A stretch of DNA of 64,000 nt from Leucobacter zeae (GCF_016758175.1 NZ_QYAB01000001.1:244991-308990); one strand, 5' to 3'. Positions 16,309 to 24,987 are shown, counted from the first letter of the stretch. The notes: generated by a model from the sequence alone, not told the origin. Program-made: numbers and translations.

Positions 16309-17754
16309 TCAGTCGCGAGCGGCGGTCTCGAAGCGCTGCTCGGGCGCGGAGGCCTCCGCGAGGTCCGCGGTGCCGGTGCCGGCATCCGCGTCATCGTCCG
16401 CGAACGCGACGCCCTGGCGCGGCGCGTTGTAGAGGCCCTCGTCGAGGATCCCCTCGCGCTTCGCCACGATGGTCGGCACGAGCGCCTGGCCCGCGACGTT
16501 GACCGCGGTGCGGCCCATGTCGATGATCGGATCGACCGCGAGCAGCAGGCCGACGCCCTCGAGGGGCAGGCCGAGCGTCGACAGCGTGAGGGTCAGCATG
16601 ACGGTCGCGCCGGTGGTGCCTGCGGTGGCTGCCGATCCGACGACCGAGACGATCACGATGAGCAGGTACTGCACGATGGTGAGGTCGATGCCGAAGAACT
16701 GCGCGATGAAGATCGCGGCGACGGCGGGGTAGACCGCGGCGCAGCCGTCCATCTTGGTCGTCGCGCCGAGCGGCACGGCGAACGAGGCGTACCCGCGGGG
16801 CACCCCGAGGTTGCGCTCGGTCACGCGCTGCGTGAGCGGCAGCGTGCCGATGGACGAGCGGCTCACGAACGCGAGCTGCACGGCGGGCCAGACGCCCGAG
16901 AAGTACTGCCTGACCGACAGGCCGTGCGTCTTCACGAGGACCGGGTAGACGACGAAGAGCACGAGCGCGAGACCGAGGTAGAGCACGCCAACGAAGGCGG
17001 TGAGCGACCCCATGGTGCTCCAGCCGTACTCCGCGACCGCGTTGCCGATGAGGCCGACCGTGCCGAGCGGGGCGATGCGGATGATCCACCACAGCACCTT
17101 CTGGATCACGGCGAGCGCCGATTCCGTGAGGCGGATGAAGGGCTCGGCCTTCTCGCCGACCTTGAGGGCGGCGATGCCGACGGCGGCCGAGATGACGATG
17201 ATCTGCAGCACGTTGAAGCTCGCGGAGGCGTCGAGCGCACCGGTCGTGGCGTCGACATCGCCGCTCACGCCGAGGCCGAGGAAGTTGGTCGGCACGAGGC
17301 CGATGAGGAAGTTCCACCACGTGCCGACCGTGCCGGGGGCCTCGGTCTTGAGCTCGGTCTGCGACGCGGCCGCGCCCGGCTGGAAGGCGACGCCCAGCGC
17401 GATACCGATGGACACCGCGATGAGCGCGGTGAGGGCGAACCAGAGCAGGGTCTGGCCGGCGAGGCGCGCGGCGTTCGTGACCTTGCGCAGGCCGACGATG
17501 CTCGACACGATCGCGGTGAAGATGAGGGGCACGACCGCCGCCTTGAGCAGCGAGACGTAGCTGCCGCCGATGGTGGCGAGCGTCGCGTGCAGCCCGTTCG
17601 GGTTGTCGGCGGCGTCGGGGCCGATGGACTTGGCCACGCCGCCGAGGATGAGGCCGAGCACGAGGGCGGCGAGGATCTGCCAGCCGAACGAGGTGACCCA
17701 CTTGGGGAGGCGGCGCGTGCGCTGAGGTGCCGCGGTGGCGGTCGAAGAAGACAT
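16309..17754 (-). CDS. Dicarboxylate/amino acid:cation symporter (DAACS)
   Basis: Secondary transporter (481 aa) of the GltP/DctA family importing C4-dicarboxylates or glutamate with H+ or Na+. The re-entrant hairpin signature is SRSSIGTLPL, followed by the substrate/cation region ATTKMDGCAAVYP, GTTGATV and AVDPIIDMGRTAVNVAGQ. About eight membrane helices precede a cytoplasmic acidic tail. ATG 17754 is chosen because it begins just before the basic/hydrophobic N-terminus; the ribosome site is weak. It is divergent from yajQ. Confidence 0.93.
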   Translation of the reverse strand: MSSSTATAAPQRTRRLPKWVTSFGWQILAALVLGLILGGVAKSIGPDAADNPNGLHATLATIGGSYVSLLKAAVVPLIFTAIVSSIVGLRKVTNAARLAGQTLLWFALTALIAVSIGIALGVAFQPGAAASQTELKTEAPGTVGTWWNFLIGLVPTNFLGLGVSGDVDATTGALDASASFNVLQIIVISAAVGIAALKVGEKAEPFIRLTESALAVIQKVLWWIIRIAPLGTVGLIGNAVAEYGWSTMGSLTAFVGVLYLGLALVLFVVYPVLVKTHGLSVRQYFSGVWPAVQLAFVSRSSIGTLPLTQRVTERNLGVPRGYASFAVPLGATTKMDGCAAVYPAVAAIFIAQFFGIDLTIVQYLLIVIVSVVGSAATAGTTGATVMLTLTLSTLGLPLEGVGLLLAVDPIIDMGRTAVNVAGQALVPTIVAKREGILDEGLYNAPRQGVAFADDDADAGTGTADLAEASAPEQRFETAARD

Positions 17755-17814
17755 GTGCGTGGGGAGATCCTTATCGCGTGTGATGGGTGCGCATCGCACC
17801 CGGGCCAACAGAGG

Positions 17815-17820
17815 AGTGTA
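17815..17820 (-). promoter_or_regulatory. -10 box TACACT of the symporter gene
   Basis: TACACT on the minus strand, 60 bp before the ATG at 17754, in the divergent region shared with yajQ. No clear -35. Confidence 0.5.
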
Positions 17821-17879
17821 GCAATACATGCGCTCTCGTTATTCCATCCATTGCGAAGTATGTATTCGATGCGCTCGGG

Positions 17880-17885
17880 TAGGCT
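17880..17885 (+). promoter_or_regulatory. -10 box TAGGCT, leaderless start of yajQ
   Basis: TAGGCT six bases before the ATG at 17892, so transcription probably begins at or beside the start codon. Confidence 0.65.
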
Positions 17886-17891
17886 GGGGGA

Positions 17892-18380
17892 ATGGCTGAT
17901 TCCTCGTTTGACGTTGTGAGCAAGATCGACTCGATGGAGGTCGAGAATGCGGTGAACCAGGCCCGCAAGGAGGTCGAGCAGCGCTACGACTTCAAGGGCG
18001 TCGGCGCCGACGTCTCGCTGAGCGGCGAGTCGATCCTCATCAAGGCGAGCACCGAGGAGCGCGCGTCCGCGGTGCTCGATGTGCTGCAGTCGAAGTTCAT
18101 CAAGCGCGGTCTGTCCCTCAAGGCGCTCGAGACGGGGGAGCCCTACCCGAGCGGCAAGGAGTACCGCATCGAGTCGAAGCTCAAGGAAGGCATCGACCAG
18201 GCGACCGCGAAGAAGCTGAACAAGCTCATCCGCGACGAGGGGCCGAAGAGCGTGAAGTCGCAGATCCAGGGCGATGAGCTCCGCGTCTCGTCGAAGAGCC
18301 GCGACGACCTGCAGGCCACGATGGCGCTGCTGAAGGGCGCCGATGTCGAGGTCGCGCTGCAGTTCGTGAACTTCCGCTGA
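17892..18380 (+). CDS. yajQ: YajQ-family nucleotide-binding protein
   Basis: UPF0234/YajQ protein (162 aa) with two ferredoxin-like domains. Near-consensus start ([20 protein letters not shown]), RYDFKGV, and the end block [11 protein letters not shown] followed by ALQFVNFR. Some family members bind cyclic di-GMP or nucleic acids; the role here is not defined. Length is normal. Leaderless start; DUF3151 follows after two bases. Confidence 0.95.
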   Translation: MADSSFDVVSKIDSMEVENAVNQARKEVEQRYDFKGVGADVSLSGESILIKASTEERASAVLDVLQSKFIKRGLSLKALETGEPYPSGKEYRIESKLKEGIDQATAKKLNKLIRDEGPKSVKSQIQGDELRVSSKSRDDLQATMALLKGADVEVALQFVNFR

Positions 18381-18382
18381 GC

Positions 18383-18829
18383 ATGATCGGCACCAATCTG
18401 CTCGGACCCGAGCCCACACTGCTCGCGGCGGATCCCGAGGTGGAGGCGGCGCTCGCCGCAGCCCCAGTCGGGCCGGACGATGCGCGCGCCGCGGCGCTCG
18501 AGAGCGTCGTGCGGGCGCACCCCGAATCGCCTGCCGCGTGGGCGGCGCTCGCCGACGCGGCCGACGCCGCGGGACGCGAGATCGAGGCGTACGCGTTCGC
18601 CAGGGTCGGCTATCACCGCGGCCTCGACGCGCTGCGGAAGTCGGGCTGGCGCGGCGCGGGGCCAGTGCCCTGGTCCCACGGGCCCAACCGCGGCGTGCTG
18701 CGCGCGCTCTACGCCCTGCGGCGCGGAGCCGGGCGCATCGGCGAGGCCGCGGAGGTGACCCGCCTCACCGAGTTCCTCGAGGGCGCCGACCCCGAGGCGA
18801 TCGGCGCCATCGAGGCCGAACGGGGCTGA
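18383..18829 (+). CDS. DUF3151 domain protein
   Basis: Actinobacterial protein of 148 aa with the DUF3151 pattern: NLLGPEPTLL at the N-terminus, a helical repeat-like core (AAWAALADAADAAGREIEAYAFARVGYHRGLDALR as consecutive helices) and WSHGPNRGVLRALYALRR. Start ATG two bases after the yajQ stop, so co-transcribed. Function unknown; it is commonly encoded next to purA, as here. Confidence 0.9.
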   Translation: MIGTNLLGPEPTLLAADPEVEAALAAAPVGPDDARAAALESVVRAHPESPAAWAALADAADAAGREIEAYAFARVGYHRGLDALRKSGWRGAGPVPWSHGPNRGVLRALYALRRGAGRIGEAAEVTRLTEFLEGADPEAIGAIEAERG

Positions 18830-18877
18830 CGAACCGGCGCTGGCGGAGGGCGGAGTGGCCCCGTCGGCGGTCCTCGC

Positions 18878-18883
18878 TAGACT
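18878..18883 (+). promoter_or_regulatory. -10 box TAGACT of purA
   Basis: TAGACT 37 bases before the purA ATG, in the 91-bp gap after DUF3151, with GAAGGAAGGGG as ribosome site. The -35 is not clear. Confidence 0.6.
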
Positions 18884-18920
18884 GGGTCGGTAACTGCCGA
18901 CGCCGAAGGAAGGGGCTGAA

Positions 18921-20207
18921 ATGCCCGCAGTGCTCATCACCGGTGCCCAGTGGGGCGACGAAGGCAAGGGACGCGCGACCGATCTGCTCGGCAGCCGCGT
19001 CGACTACGTCGTCAAGTTCAACGGCGGCAACAACGCCGGCCACACGGTCGTCGTCGGCGACGAGAAGTACGCGCTCCACCTGCTGCCCTCCGGCATCCTG
19101 ACCCCCGGGGTCGTGCCCGTGATCTCGAACGGCGTCGTCGTCGACCTCGAGGTGCTGCGCGGCGAGCTCGAGGCGCTCGGCGGACGCGGCGTCGACGTCT
19201 CGCGGCTCAAGGTGAGCGCCAATGCGCACGTCATCACCGCCTACCACCGGACGCTCGACAAGGTCACCGAGCGCTTCCTCGGCAAGCGCCAGATCGGCAC
19301 GACGGGGCGCGGCATCGGCCCCGCGTACGCCGACAAGATCAACCGCGTCGGGATCCGGATCCAGGACATCTTCGACGAGGGGATCCTGCGCCAGAAGGTC
19401 GAGGCCGCGCTCGACTTCAAGAACCAGGTGCTCGTCAAGATCTACAACCGTCGCGCGATCTCGGCCGACGAAGTCGTCGAGGATCTGCTGAGCTACCGCG
19501 AGATGCTCGAGCCGATGGTCTGCGACACCGGCCTGCTGCTGCACGAGGCGATGCAGGACGACAAGACCGTGCTGTTCGAGGCGGGTCAGGCGACCATGCT
19601 CGACATCGATCACGGGACCTACCCCTTCGTCACGTCGTCGAACGCGACCGCCGGCGGCGCGTCGACGGGTTCGGGTCTGCCCCCGCATCAGATCGACCGC
19701 GTCATCTCGGTGGTCAAGGCCTACACGACGCGCGTCGGCGCCGGTCCGTTCCCGACCGAGCTGTTCGACGAGTCGGGCGACTACCTGCGCAAGCAGGGCT
19801 TCGAGTTCGGCACGACGACCGGCCGCCCGCGTCGCTGCGGCTGGTACGACGCCCCGATCGCGCGCTACGCGGCCCGCATCAACGGCGTGACCGACTTCGT
19901 GCTCACGAAGCTCGACGTGCTCTCGGGGCTCGAGACGATCCCGGTCTGCGTCGCCTACGACGTGAACGGCGTGCGCCACGACGAGATGCCGGTGAACCAG
20001 AGCGACTTCCATCACGCGAAGCCGATCTACGAGGAGTTCCCGGGGTGGAACGAGGACATCTCGGGCGCCCGCCGCTTCGAGGACCTGCCGAAGAACGCGC
20101 AGGACTACATCCGCGTGCTCGAGGGGATGAGCGGATCGCGCATCTCGGCCGTCGGCGTGGGGCCCGAGCGCGAGCAGGTCGTCGTGCTCCACGATCTGTT
20201 GGACTGA
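18921..20207 (+). CDS. purA: Adenylosuccinate synthetase
   Basis: Joins IMP and aspartate with GTP in the first committed step to AMP. Full-length 428 aa. The P-loop-like GDEGKG is at 12-17 with catalytic D13; H41 lies in [21 protein letters not shown] (IMP loop), STGSGLPP and the [14 protein letters not shown] region are all present, so the enzyme should be active. ATG 18921 follows AAGGAAGGGG. Chorismate mutase follows after 9 bp. Confidence 0.97.
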   Translation: MPAVLITGAQWGDEGKGRATDLLGSRVDYVVKFNGGNNAGHTVVVGDEKYALHLLPSGILTPGVVPVISNGVVVDLEVLRGELEALGGRGVDVSRLKVSANAHVITAYHRTLDKVTERFLGKRQIGTTGRGIGPAYADKINRVGIRIQDIFDEGILRQKVEAALDFKNQVLVKIYNRRAISADEVVEDLLSYREMLEPMVCDTGLLLHEAMQDDKTVLFEAGQATMLDIDHGTYPFVTSSNATAGGASTGSGLPPHQIDRVISVVKAYTTRVGAGPFPTELFDESGDYLRKQGFEFGTTTGRPRRCGWYDAPIARYAARINGVTDFVLTKLDVLSGLETIPVCVAYDVNGVRHDEMPVNQSDFHHAKPIYEEFPGWNEDISGARRFEDLPKNAQDYIRVLEGMSGSRISAVGVGPEREQVVVLHDLLD

Positions 20208-20216
20208 GGCCGACCC

Positions 20217-20513
20217 GTGAGCGACTCCACGCCCCAGCAGCGCCTCGACCGGCTGCGTTCGAGCATCGACAACATCGACGCCGCGCTCGTGCACATGCTC
20301 GCCGAGCGGTTCCGCTGCACGCAGGAGGTCGGCGTGCTGAAGGCGGAGAACGAGATGCCCGCGTCCGATCCGGGTCGCGAAGCGCGGCAGATCGCACGCC
20401 TGCGCAGCCTCGCCGAGGAGGCGCACCTCGATCCGGAGTTCGCCGAGAAGTGGTTCAACTTCGTCGTCGCCGAGGTGATCCAGCACCACACCGAGATCGC
20501 CGCCGAGCGGTAG
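20217..20513 (+). CDS. Chorismate mutase (AroQ type)
   Basis: Monofunctional AroQ-fold chorismate mutase (98 aa), converting chorismate to prephenate for Phe/Tyr. The three-helix pattern is visible: RLDRLRSSIDNIDAALVHMLAERFRCTQEVGVLKA, then DPGREARQIARLRSLAEE. Catalytic Arg and Lys positions are conserved by eye. It starts with GTG 20217, nine bases after purA, and has no fused dehydratase domain. Confidence 0.9.
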   Translation: MSDSTPQQRLDRLRSSIDNIDAALVHMLAERFRCTQEVGVLKAENEMPASDPGREARQIARLRSLAEEAHLDPEFAEKWFNFVVAEVIQHHTEIAAER

Positions 20514-20558
20514 CTCCGCCGAGCGCCCGCCCGCCGTTTCAGCTCGGCGAGGCTGGAC

Positions 20559-20586
20559 ATTCATTCGAACATATGTTCGAATGAAT
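20559..20586. promoter_or_regulatory. LexA (SOS) box
   Basis: The core TCGAACATATGTTCGA (20565-20580) fits the actinobacterial SOS consensus TCGAAC-N4-GTTCGA exactly and extends to a 28-bp perfect palindrome. It ends three bases before the ATG of the radical SAM gene. Confidence 0.93.
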
Positions 20587-20588
20587 TC

Positions 20589-21764
20589 ATGAGGTGGAGC
20601 AGCCAGAGCGCGTCGACCGCCGCCGGGAGCGACCCGGCGGCGCTGCCGGGGCTCGAGCTCTCCGAGGTGGCGGCGGTGCCCGGGCACCTGCGCACGGTGC
20701 GGGCGCCCGAGTTCGCGGGAACGGTGTTCCACGAGGTGCTCGCGAAGAGCGCGCTCAACCGGGTGCCCGGCGAATCGTCAATGCCCTTCTCGTGGACGAT
20801 CAACCCGTACCGCGGCTGCTCGCACGCCTGCGTGTACTGCTTCGCCCGCGGCTCGCACCGCTACCTCGACTTCGACACCGGCCGAGACTTCGACACGCAG
20901 GTCGTCGTGAAGGTGAACGTCGCCGAGGTGCTGGGTCGCGAGCTCGCCCGGCCGGCCTGGCGACGCGAGATGGTCGCTCTCGGCACGAACACGGACCCGT
21001 ATCAGCGCGCCGAGGGGCGTTATCGGCTGATGCCCGGCATCATCGAGACGCTCGCGCGCGGCCGCACGCCGATGTCGATCCTGACCAAGGGGACGCTGCT
21101 GCGTCGCGACCTCCCGGCGCTCGCGGATGCCCGGCGGCGGGCGCCCGTCGAGCTCGCCATGTCGATCGCGGTGGGGGACCCCGAACTGCAGCGCTCGATC
21201 GAACCGGGGACGCCGTCGACCCGCGCCCGGCTCGACACGGTCGCGGCGGCGCGCTCAGCAGGCTTCGACGTCGATGTGTTCGTGATGCCGGTGCTGCCGC
21301 ACCTCACGGACTCCCTCGGGCAGCTCGACGCGCTGCTGCGCGACGTGCGCGAGGCCGGAGCCCGGTCGGTGCTCTACGGCGCGCTCCACCTGCGCTCGCA
21401 CGTGAAGCCGTGGTTCTTCGCGTGGCTCGAACGGGAGCATCCGGAGCTGCTGCCCGCCTATCGAGGCCTTTACCCCGGGGCGTCGAGCAAGGCGCCCCAG
21501 GCGTACCGCCTCGAGCTCGCGGGCCGGATCCGTCCGCTCATCCGCAAGTACGGCCTGGAGCCCGTGCGGGGTGCGGCGCGCAGCCGGGACCCCTATCCGC
21601 CGATGACCGCCTCCGGAGCGCTCGCGAGCGGCGGGCACGCGAGCGGCTCGTTGCGGAAGACGGCTGCTCCTGCCGCGTCGTCCGCCGGATCCGCCGACGG
21701 GTTCGCGCAGCCCGTGCTCGACCTGTTCGAGCCGCCAGGCGCCCCGGCGCCGACGCTGTTCTGA
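20589..21764 (+). CDS. Rv2578c-type radical SAM protein, SOS-regulated
   Basis: Radical SAM enzyme (391 aa) with the cluster motif GCSHACVYCFAR (C77, C81, C84) and FDTQVVVKVN, matching the SplB-like Rv2578c group; spore photoproduct lyase belongs to the same superfamily. The N-terminal MRW found in relatives supports ATG 20589. The immediately upstream LexA box implies induction by DNA damage and thus a repair-related role, which is inference. The last ~60 residues are low-complexity Ser/Ala/Gly. There is no ribosome site, consistent with a leaderless transcript. Confidence 0.92.
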   Translation: MRWSSQSASTAAGSDPAALPGLELSEVAAVPGHLRTVRAPEFAGTVFHEVLAKSALNRVPGESSMPFSWTINPYRGCSHACVYCFARGSHRYLDFDTGRDFDTQVVVKVNVAEVLGRELARPAWRREMVALGTNTDPYQRAEGRYRLMPGIIETLARGRTPMSILTKGTLLRRDLPALADARRRAPVELAMSIAVGDPELQRSIEPGTPSTRARLDTVAAARSAGFDVDVFVMPVLPHLTDSLGQLDALLRDVREAGARSVLYGALHLRSHVKPWFFAWLEREHPELLPAYRGLYPGASSKAPQAYRLELAGRIRPLIRKYGLEPVRGAARSRDPYPPMTASGALASGGHASGSLRKTAAPAASSAGSADGFAQPVLDLFEPPGAPAPTLF

Positions 21765-21797
21765 CGCGCGACCGGTCCCGGGCGGGGTTCGGTTCGC

Positions 21798-21853
21798 AGG
21801 GCTCGGTTTACCTGGTTCGGTTCACCGGGTTCGGTTCACCGGGTTCTGACGCC
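21798..21853 (+). repeat. 14-bp tandem repeat at a convergent junction
   Basis: About four imperfect 14-bp units of the type CGGGTTCGGTTCAC. The stop codon of the facing glycosylase-like gene (21836-21838) lies within it. Confidence 0.65.
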
Positions 21854-22825
21854 GGGGGCTCGGCCCGCCGGCGCGTGCAGTTCGCCGTGCGCCTCAGCCG
21901 CCCGGGCGCTCGGGCGGGTGCGTTCCCGATCCAGCGCCGCCCGGGCCGCATCGATCGCGTCGAGCACCCGCGCTCGCAGGGCGTTGCCGCGCTCGGCGAA
22001 GCCCCGCTGGAGCCGGGCGTAGTCCCGCTTGCCCGCGGGGGTCTCGATCGGGATCGCGGCGAGCCGGCGCCCGTCCGCGCCCGAGTAGGCGCTCACGTCG
22101 TAGGGGGAGGCGCGCATGTCGACCTCGCGGATGTCGCGGGCGAGCACGAAGGCGTCGAGCACGACCTCGCCGGGCACGATGGGGCCGAGCTTCGTCGCCC
22201 ACTTGTAGACGTCCATGCCGGCGTGCAGGCAGCCGGCCTGCTCGGTCTCCGGCTGCGTCTCGCGCGTCGGGCGCAGCGTGTTCAGCGGCACCGCCGCCTG
22301 CGTGAAGAAGCGGTAGGCGTCGAAGTGGGTGCATCCGATGGTGTGGGACTCGACGACCCGGTCGGTGGCCTCGTGACCGATGCGCAGCGGGAGCGCGGTG
22401 TGGCGCAGCTGCTCGGGGGTCATCCGGTAGACCATGGCCCATTCGTGGAGTCCGAAGCAGCCGTACCGCGGCGTCCGATCCAGCGTGGCGCGCAGCAGGC
22501 GCTCCACGTAGTCGACCGTGCCGCTGCGGCGCGAGAAGTACTCGCCGGCGTGGATCGCGGCGCCGCTGCGGCCGACGCGGCGGTAGTGCCGCCAGTCGCC
22601 GCGCTCATCGCCCGCGCCGTCGAGCACCGCGGCTGCGCCGGGGTGCCAGCGCCCCAGCTCCGCCGGCCTCACCGAGTAGTAGGTCCAGAGGAAGTCCTCG
22701 ACCGGGTGCCGCAGGTGGCGGGAGCGGCGTTCGAGGTGCTCGTCCGTCAGGGTCGCGGCCCGGAGCCGATGCGCGGACTCGCGAGCGCGCCACTCGGGCT
22801 CCTGCAGTTCCACCGGCTCGACCAC
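21836..22825 (-). CDS. 3-methyladenine DNA glycosylase-like protein
   Basis: Protein of 329 aa belonging to a conserved actinobacterial family usually labelled 3-methyladenine DNA glycosylase; recognisable blocks are HPVEDFLWTYYSVRPAELGRWHPG, GCFGLHEWAMVYR and GCTHFDAYRFFT. I see no helix-hairpin-helix, so the enzymatic label is uncertain. The His/Asp-rich motifs suggest a metal or hydrolytic site. GTG 22825 is chosen because TACACT stands six bases upstream and the family start (VEPVELQEPEWRARE) follows. The C-terminus is Ala/Arg-rich. Confidence 0.82.
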   Translation of the reverse strand: MVEPVELQEPEWRARESAHRLRAATLTDEHLERRSRHLRHPVEDFLWTYYSVRPAELGRWHPGAAAVLDGAGDERGDWRHYRRVGRSGAAIHAGEYFSRRSGTVDYVERLLRATLDRTPRYGCFGLHEWAMVYRMTPEQLRHTALPLRIGHEATDRVVESHTIGCTHFDAYRFFTQAAVPLNTLRPTRETQPETEQAGCLHAGMDVYKWATKLGPIVPGEVVLDAFVLARDIREVDMRASPYDVSAYSGADGRRLAAIPIETPAGKRDYARLQRGFAERGNALRARVLDAIDAARAALDRERTRPSARAAEAHGELHAPAGRAPGVRTR

Positions 22826-22831
22826 CCCACG

Positions 22832-22837
22832 AGTGTA
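22832..22837 (-). promoter_or_regulatory. -10 box TACACT, leaderless start
   Basis: TACACT on the minus strand, six bases before GTG 22825. Confidence 0.6.
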
Positions 22838-22916
22838 CTCGCGGGAGGCTGCGCGACCGGGCACACCGGGTGCGCCCGGTGCGCCCGTCGCGCCGGTGCG
22901 CCCGTCGCCTCCGAAT

Positions 22917-22984
22917 CGACCCACTACCGATCCGTCGAGATGGCATCGGCGCCGATGCCATCTCGACGGGCCGGTAGTGGGTCG
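22917..22984. repeat. 68-bp near-perfect palindrome
   Basis: Two 34-bp arms meet at 22950/22951 with only two mismatches and no loop. It lies between the S4 gene (ending at 23047) and the glycosylase-like gene, both on the minus strand. It could terminate the S4 transcript or be a small palindromic mobile element. Confidence 0.85.
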
Positions 22985-23046
22985 GCGCAGCCGGACGTCG
23001 GATGGCACTGCATCCGGCGGGGTGGGGGCCGCTCGCGCTCGCCCCG

Positions 23047-23460
23047 CTACGACGCGTCGGACGGATCCTCCGCGAGCCACTCTCCCGGAAAGGAGTCCTC
23101 GCCGCGCCCGCGCAGGCGGTCGATGTCGCGGCGCTCGCGCTTCGTCGGGCGCCCGGCGCCGCGATCCCGGACGATCGCCGCCGGCCGCTCCGTGCGGGGC
23201 GGTGGCGGCGGGGTGAGGTCCTCGAAGTGCTTCGCCGCCTCGACGGCGCTGCCGCGGCGGGTCGGGAGCCCCGTCACCCGGTAGATCGTGTCGAACCCGT
23301 GCTGACGCACGCGCACCTCGTCGCCGAGTTTCACGGGGTGGGCGGCCTTGGCGGTGGCGCCGTTGACGCGGACGTGCCCCGCGCGGCACGCCGCAGTCGC
23401 CTGGCTGCGGGTCTTCGCGAGGCGCACGCCCCAGACCCAGGTATCCACTCGAACGCTCAC
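23047..23460 (-). CDS. S4-domain RNA-binding protein (Hsp15/RqcP-like)
   Basis: Small basic protein (137 aa). The S4 domain is at the N-terminus: VRVDTWVWGVRLAKTRSQATAACRAGHVRVNG, then HPVKLGDEVRVR. Such proteins bind rRNA or 50S-peptidyl-tRNA complexes after heat shock or stalling. The C-terminal half is Pro/Arg-rich (GRPTKRERRDIDRLRG). GTG 23460 is chosen because TACGAT lies six bases before it. It is divergent from the IMPACT gene, 54 bp apart. Confidence 0.92.
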   Translation of the reverse strand: MSVRVDTWVWGVRLAKTRSQATAACRAGHVRVNGATAKAAHPVKLGDEVRVRQHGFDTIYRVTGLPTRRGSAVEAAKHFEDLTPPPPPRTERPAAIVRDRGAGRPTKRERRDIDRLRGRGEDSFPGEWLAEDPSDAS

Positions 23461-23466
23461 GCCCCG

Positions 23467-23472
23467 ATCGTA
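23467..23472 (-). promoter_or_regulatory. -10 box TACGAT, leaderless start of S4 gene
   Basis: TACGAT on the minus strand, six bases before GTG 23460. Confidence 0.6.
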
Positions 23473-23514
23473 GCGCGGGAGCCCGGCGTCGACGAGCTCC
23501 GGCAGAATGGAGGC

Positions 23515-24147
23515 ATGATCGCCGAGTACGAGACCATCGCGGCACAGGTGGACGCGGAGCTCGAGATCACGCGATCCCGGTTCCTCACGCGGCTCGTGCG
23601 GGTCGCCGACGAGGCCGCGGCCCGAGAGGCGATCGCGCGCGTGCGTGCGGAGCATCCGCGCGCCAGGCACCATTGCTCCGCGTTCGTGCTGGGCCCGGAC
23701 GGCCGGATCCAGCGGTCGAACGACGACGGCGAGCCGAGCGGGACCGCCGGGGCGCCGATGCTCGATGCGCTCGTGTCCGCGGGGCTCAGCGACGTCGTCG
23801 CGGTGGTGACGCGGTACTTCGGAGGGGTGCTGCTCGGGGCGGGCGGGCTCACGCGCGCCTACCGCGCGTCGGTCGCCGAGGCCGTGCTCGCCGCGCATCG
23901 GGTGCGGCGCGGGTTGCGCGTCGAGGTCGCAGTGGCGAGCAGCTACGAGGTCGCCGGACAGCTCGAGGCGGAAGCGCGACGTCGCGGGTTCGGGATCGGC
24001 GATGCCGACTACGGCGCCGGGGTGACGCGCCGCTTCCTCGTGGCCGAGCACGAGGTCGCCGCGCTCGAGGAGCTCGCCGCATCGGTCAGCGCCGGTGCTG
24101 CCGGCTGCACGGCGGGCGAGGCGCGGTACGTGGATCTGCCGGGCTGA
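23515..24147 (+). CDS. IMPACT/YigZ-family protein
   Basis: UPF0029/YigZ protein (210 aa). The family signature is clear: RARHHCSAFVLG, DDGEPSGTAGAPML, and VTRYFGGVLLGAGGLTRAY, then a C-terminal DUF1949 ferredoxin-like domain. The eukaryotic homologue IMPACT affects translational control; the bacterial function is not settled. ATG 23515 has GGAGG directly upstream. Normal length. Confidence 0.94.
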   Translation: MIAEYETIAAQVDAELEITRSRFLTRLVRVADEAAAREAIARVRAEHPRARHHCSAFVLGPDGRIQRSNDDGEPSGTAGAPMLDALVSAGLSDVVAVVTRYFGGVLLGAGGLTRAYRASVAEAVLAAHRVRRGLRVEVAVASSYEVAGQLEAEARRRGFGIGDADYGAGVTRRFLVAEHEVAALEELAASVSAGAAGCTAGEARYVDLPG

Positions 24148-24153
24148 GCTCGC

Positions 24154-24324
24154 GTGCCGGTGCGGTGTTGGGCCGGGGGACAGAAGCGCTTCGGGAGGCC
24201 TGGCGTGTGTGGGGTGCCGGTGCGGTGTCGTGCCGGGGGACAGAAGCGCCCCCGGAGGCCTGGCGTGTGCGGGGTGCCGGTGCGGTGTTGGGTCGGGGGA
24301 CAGAAGCGCCCCCGGAGGCCTGGG
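24154..24324 (+). repeat. 60-bp tandem repeat, 2.85 copies
   Basis: Exact 60-bp period: copies start at 24154, 24214 and 24274, with only a few substitutions; each contains GTGCCGGTGCGGTG and GGGGGACAGAAGCGC. The 462-bp stretch 24148-24609 after the IMPACT gene holds only this repeat and the promoter of the next gene. Reading frames across it show no protein-like composition. Confidence 0.88.
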
Positions 24325-24597
24325 GGACAGGGCCGGGGGCGGTTCTTCCGTGCCGGCGGGGGAATGCCGGGGAATTCGATCGGGCCGCTTGGGGGGACCA
24401 CTGGCCGCGATCGATATCAGCGTAGGCCGTGCGCCTGAACGGAAGTGGGGTGCGGGCTGAGCGTCAGCTGGCCCCGCGCGCGATCGGTCCCGCGACGCCG
24501 GCTCTGCGTCGGCGGATCGCGGTCGGACCGCGAAGCCCCTCGGCGCCGGACGTGTCCGAGCGGGGCGCGCGCCGGTATCAACGTCAGAGGTATGGCG

Positions 24598-24603
24598 TAC
24601 CGT
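24598..24603 (+). promoter_or_regulatory. -10 box TACCGT, leaderless start
   Basis: TACCGT six bases before ATG 24610. Confidence 0.5.
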
Positions 24604-24609
24604 GCTCGC

Positions 24610-24987
24610 ATGAATCCCTTCCGGCTCACGACGCGGCTCCGGGCGGTTCCCCCGTCCACCCGTGCGGAGCCGCGCGCCGCGGAGTCGGAACCGGGTTCCG
24701 CGGTGGCGTCCATTCCGGTCCCGTGGCGCGTGGTGCACCGCTCGGCTTCAGGCGTCATCGAGGTGGAGCACTGCGGTGCGGGGCCCCTGCACTCGGTCCG
24801 GTTCGCGCTTGCGGGCGCCGGCATGCTCGGGCTTTCGCTGCCGCGGACGGTGTATCCGGGGGAACGGGTCAGGGTCGTCGTGCGCGGGGCATCTGCTGAG
24901 GGGGTCGCCGGGGCCGGAGACGCGATGCTCATGATGCGCTGGTTCCAGGCGGATGGGACGGAGCTGCTGTGGCCGATCTCGCTGTGA
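24610..24987 (+). CDS. Hypothetical protein, beta-rich
   Basis: I do not recognise a named family for this 125-aa protein. The first ~30 residues are Arg/Pro-rich, followed by a compact segment: WRVVHRSASGVIEVEHCG, RFALAGAGMLGLSLPRTVYPGERVRVVV, and a C-terminus with MLMMRWFQADGTELLWPI. The alternating hydrophobic pattern suggests a small beta-sandwich. It has no signal peptide or membrane segment. An alternative ATG at 24592 adds six residues; 24610 is favoured by the TACCGT box six bases upstream. Confidence 0.65.
   Translation: MNPFRLTTRLRAVPPSTRAEPRAAESEPGSAVASIPVPWRVVHRSASGVIEVEHCGAGPLHSVRFALAGAGMLGLSLPRTVYPGERVRVVVRGASAEGVAGAGDAMLMMRWFQADGTELLWPISL

Noticed and set aside
24154..24324. 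CRISPR array
   Set aside because: The 60-bp units are contiguous with no unique spacers, there are fewer than three copies and no cas genes.
22957..24738. Long minus-strand frame joining the S4 gene to upstream sequence
   Set aside because: The extension upstream of 23460 is antisense to the IMPACT gene and crosses the 60-bp repeats; the conserved S4 start and its -10 box place the real start at GTG 23460.
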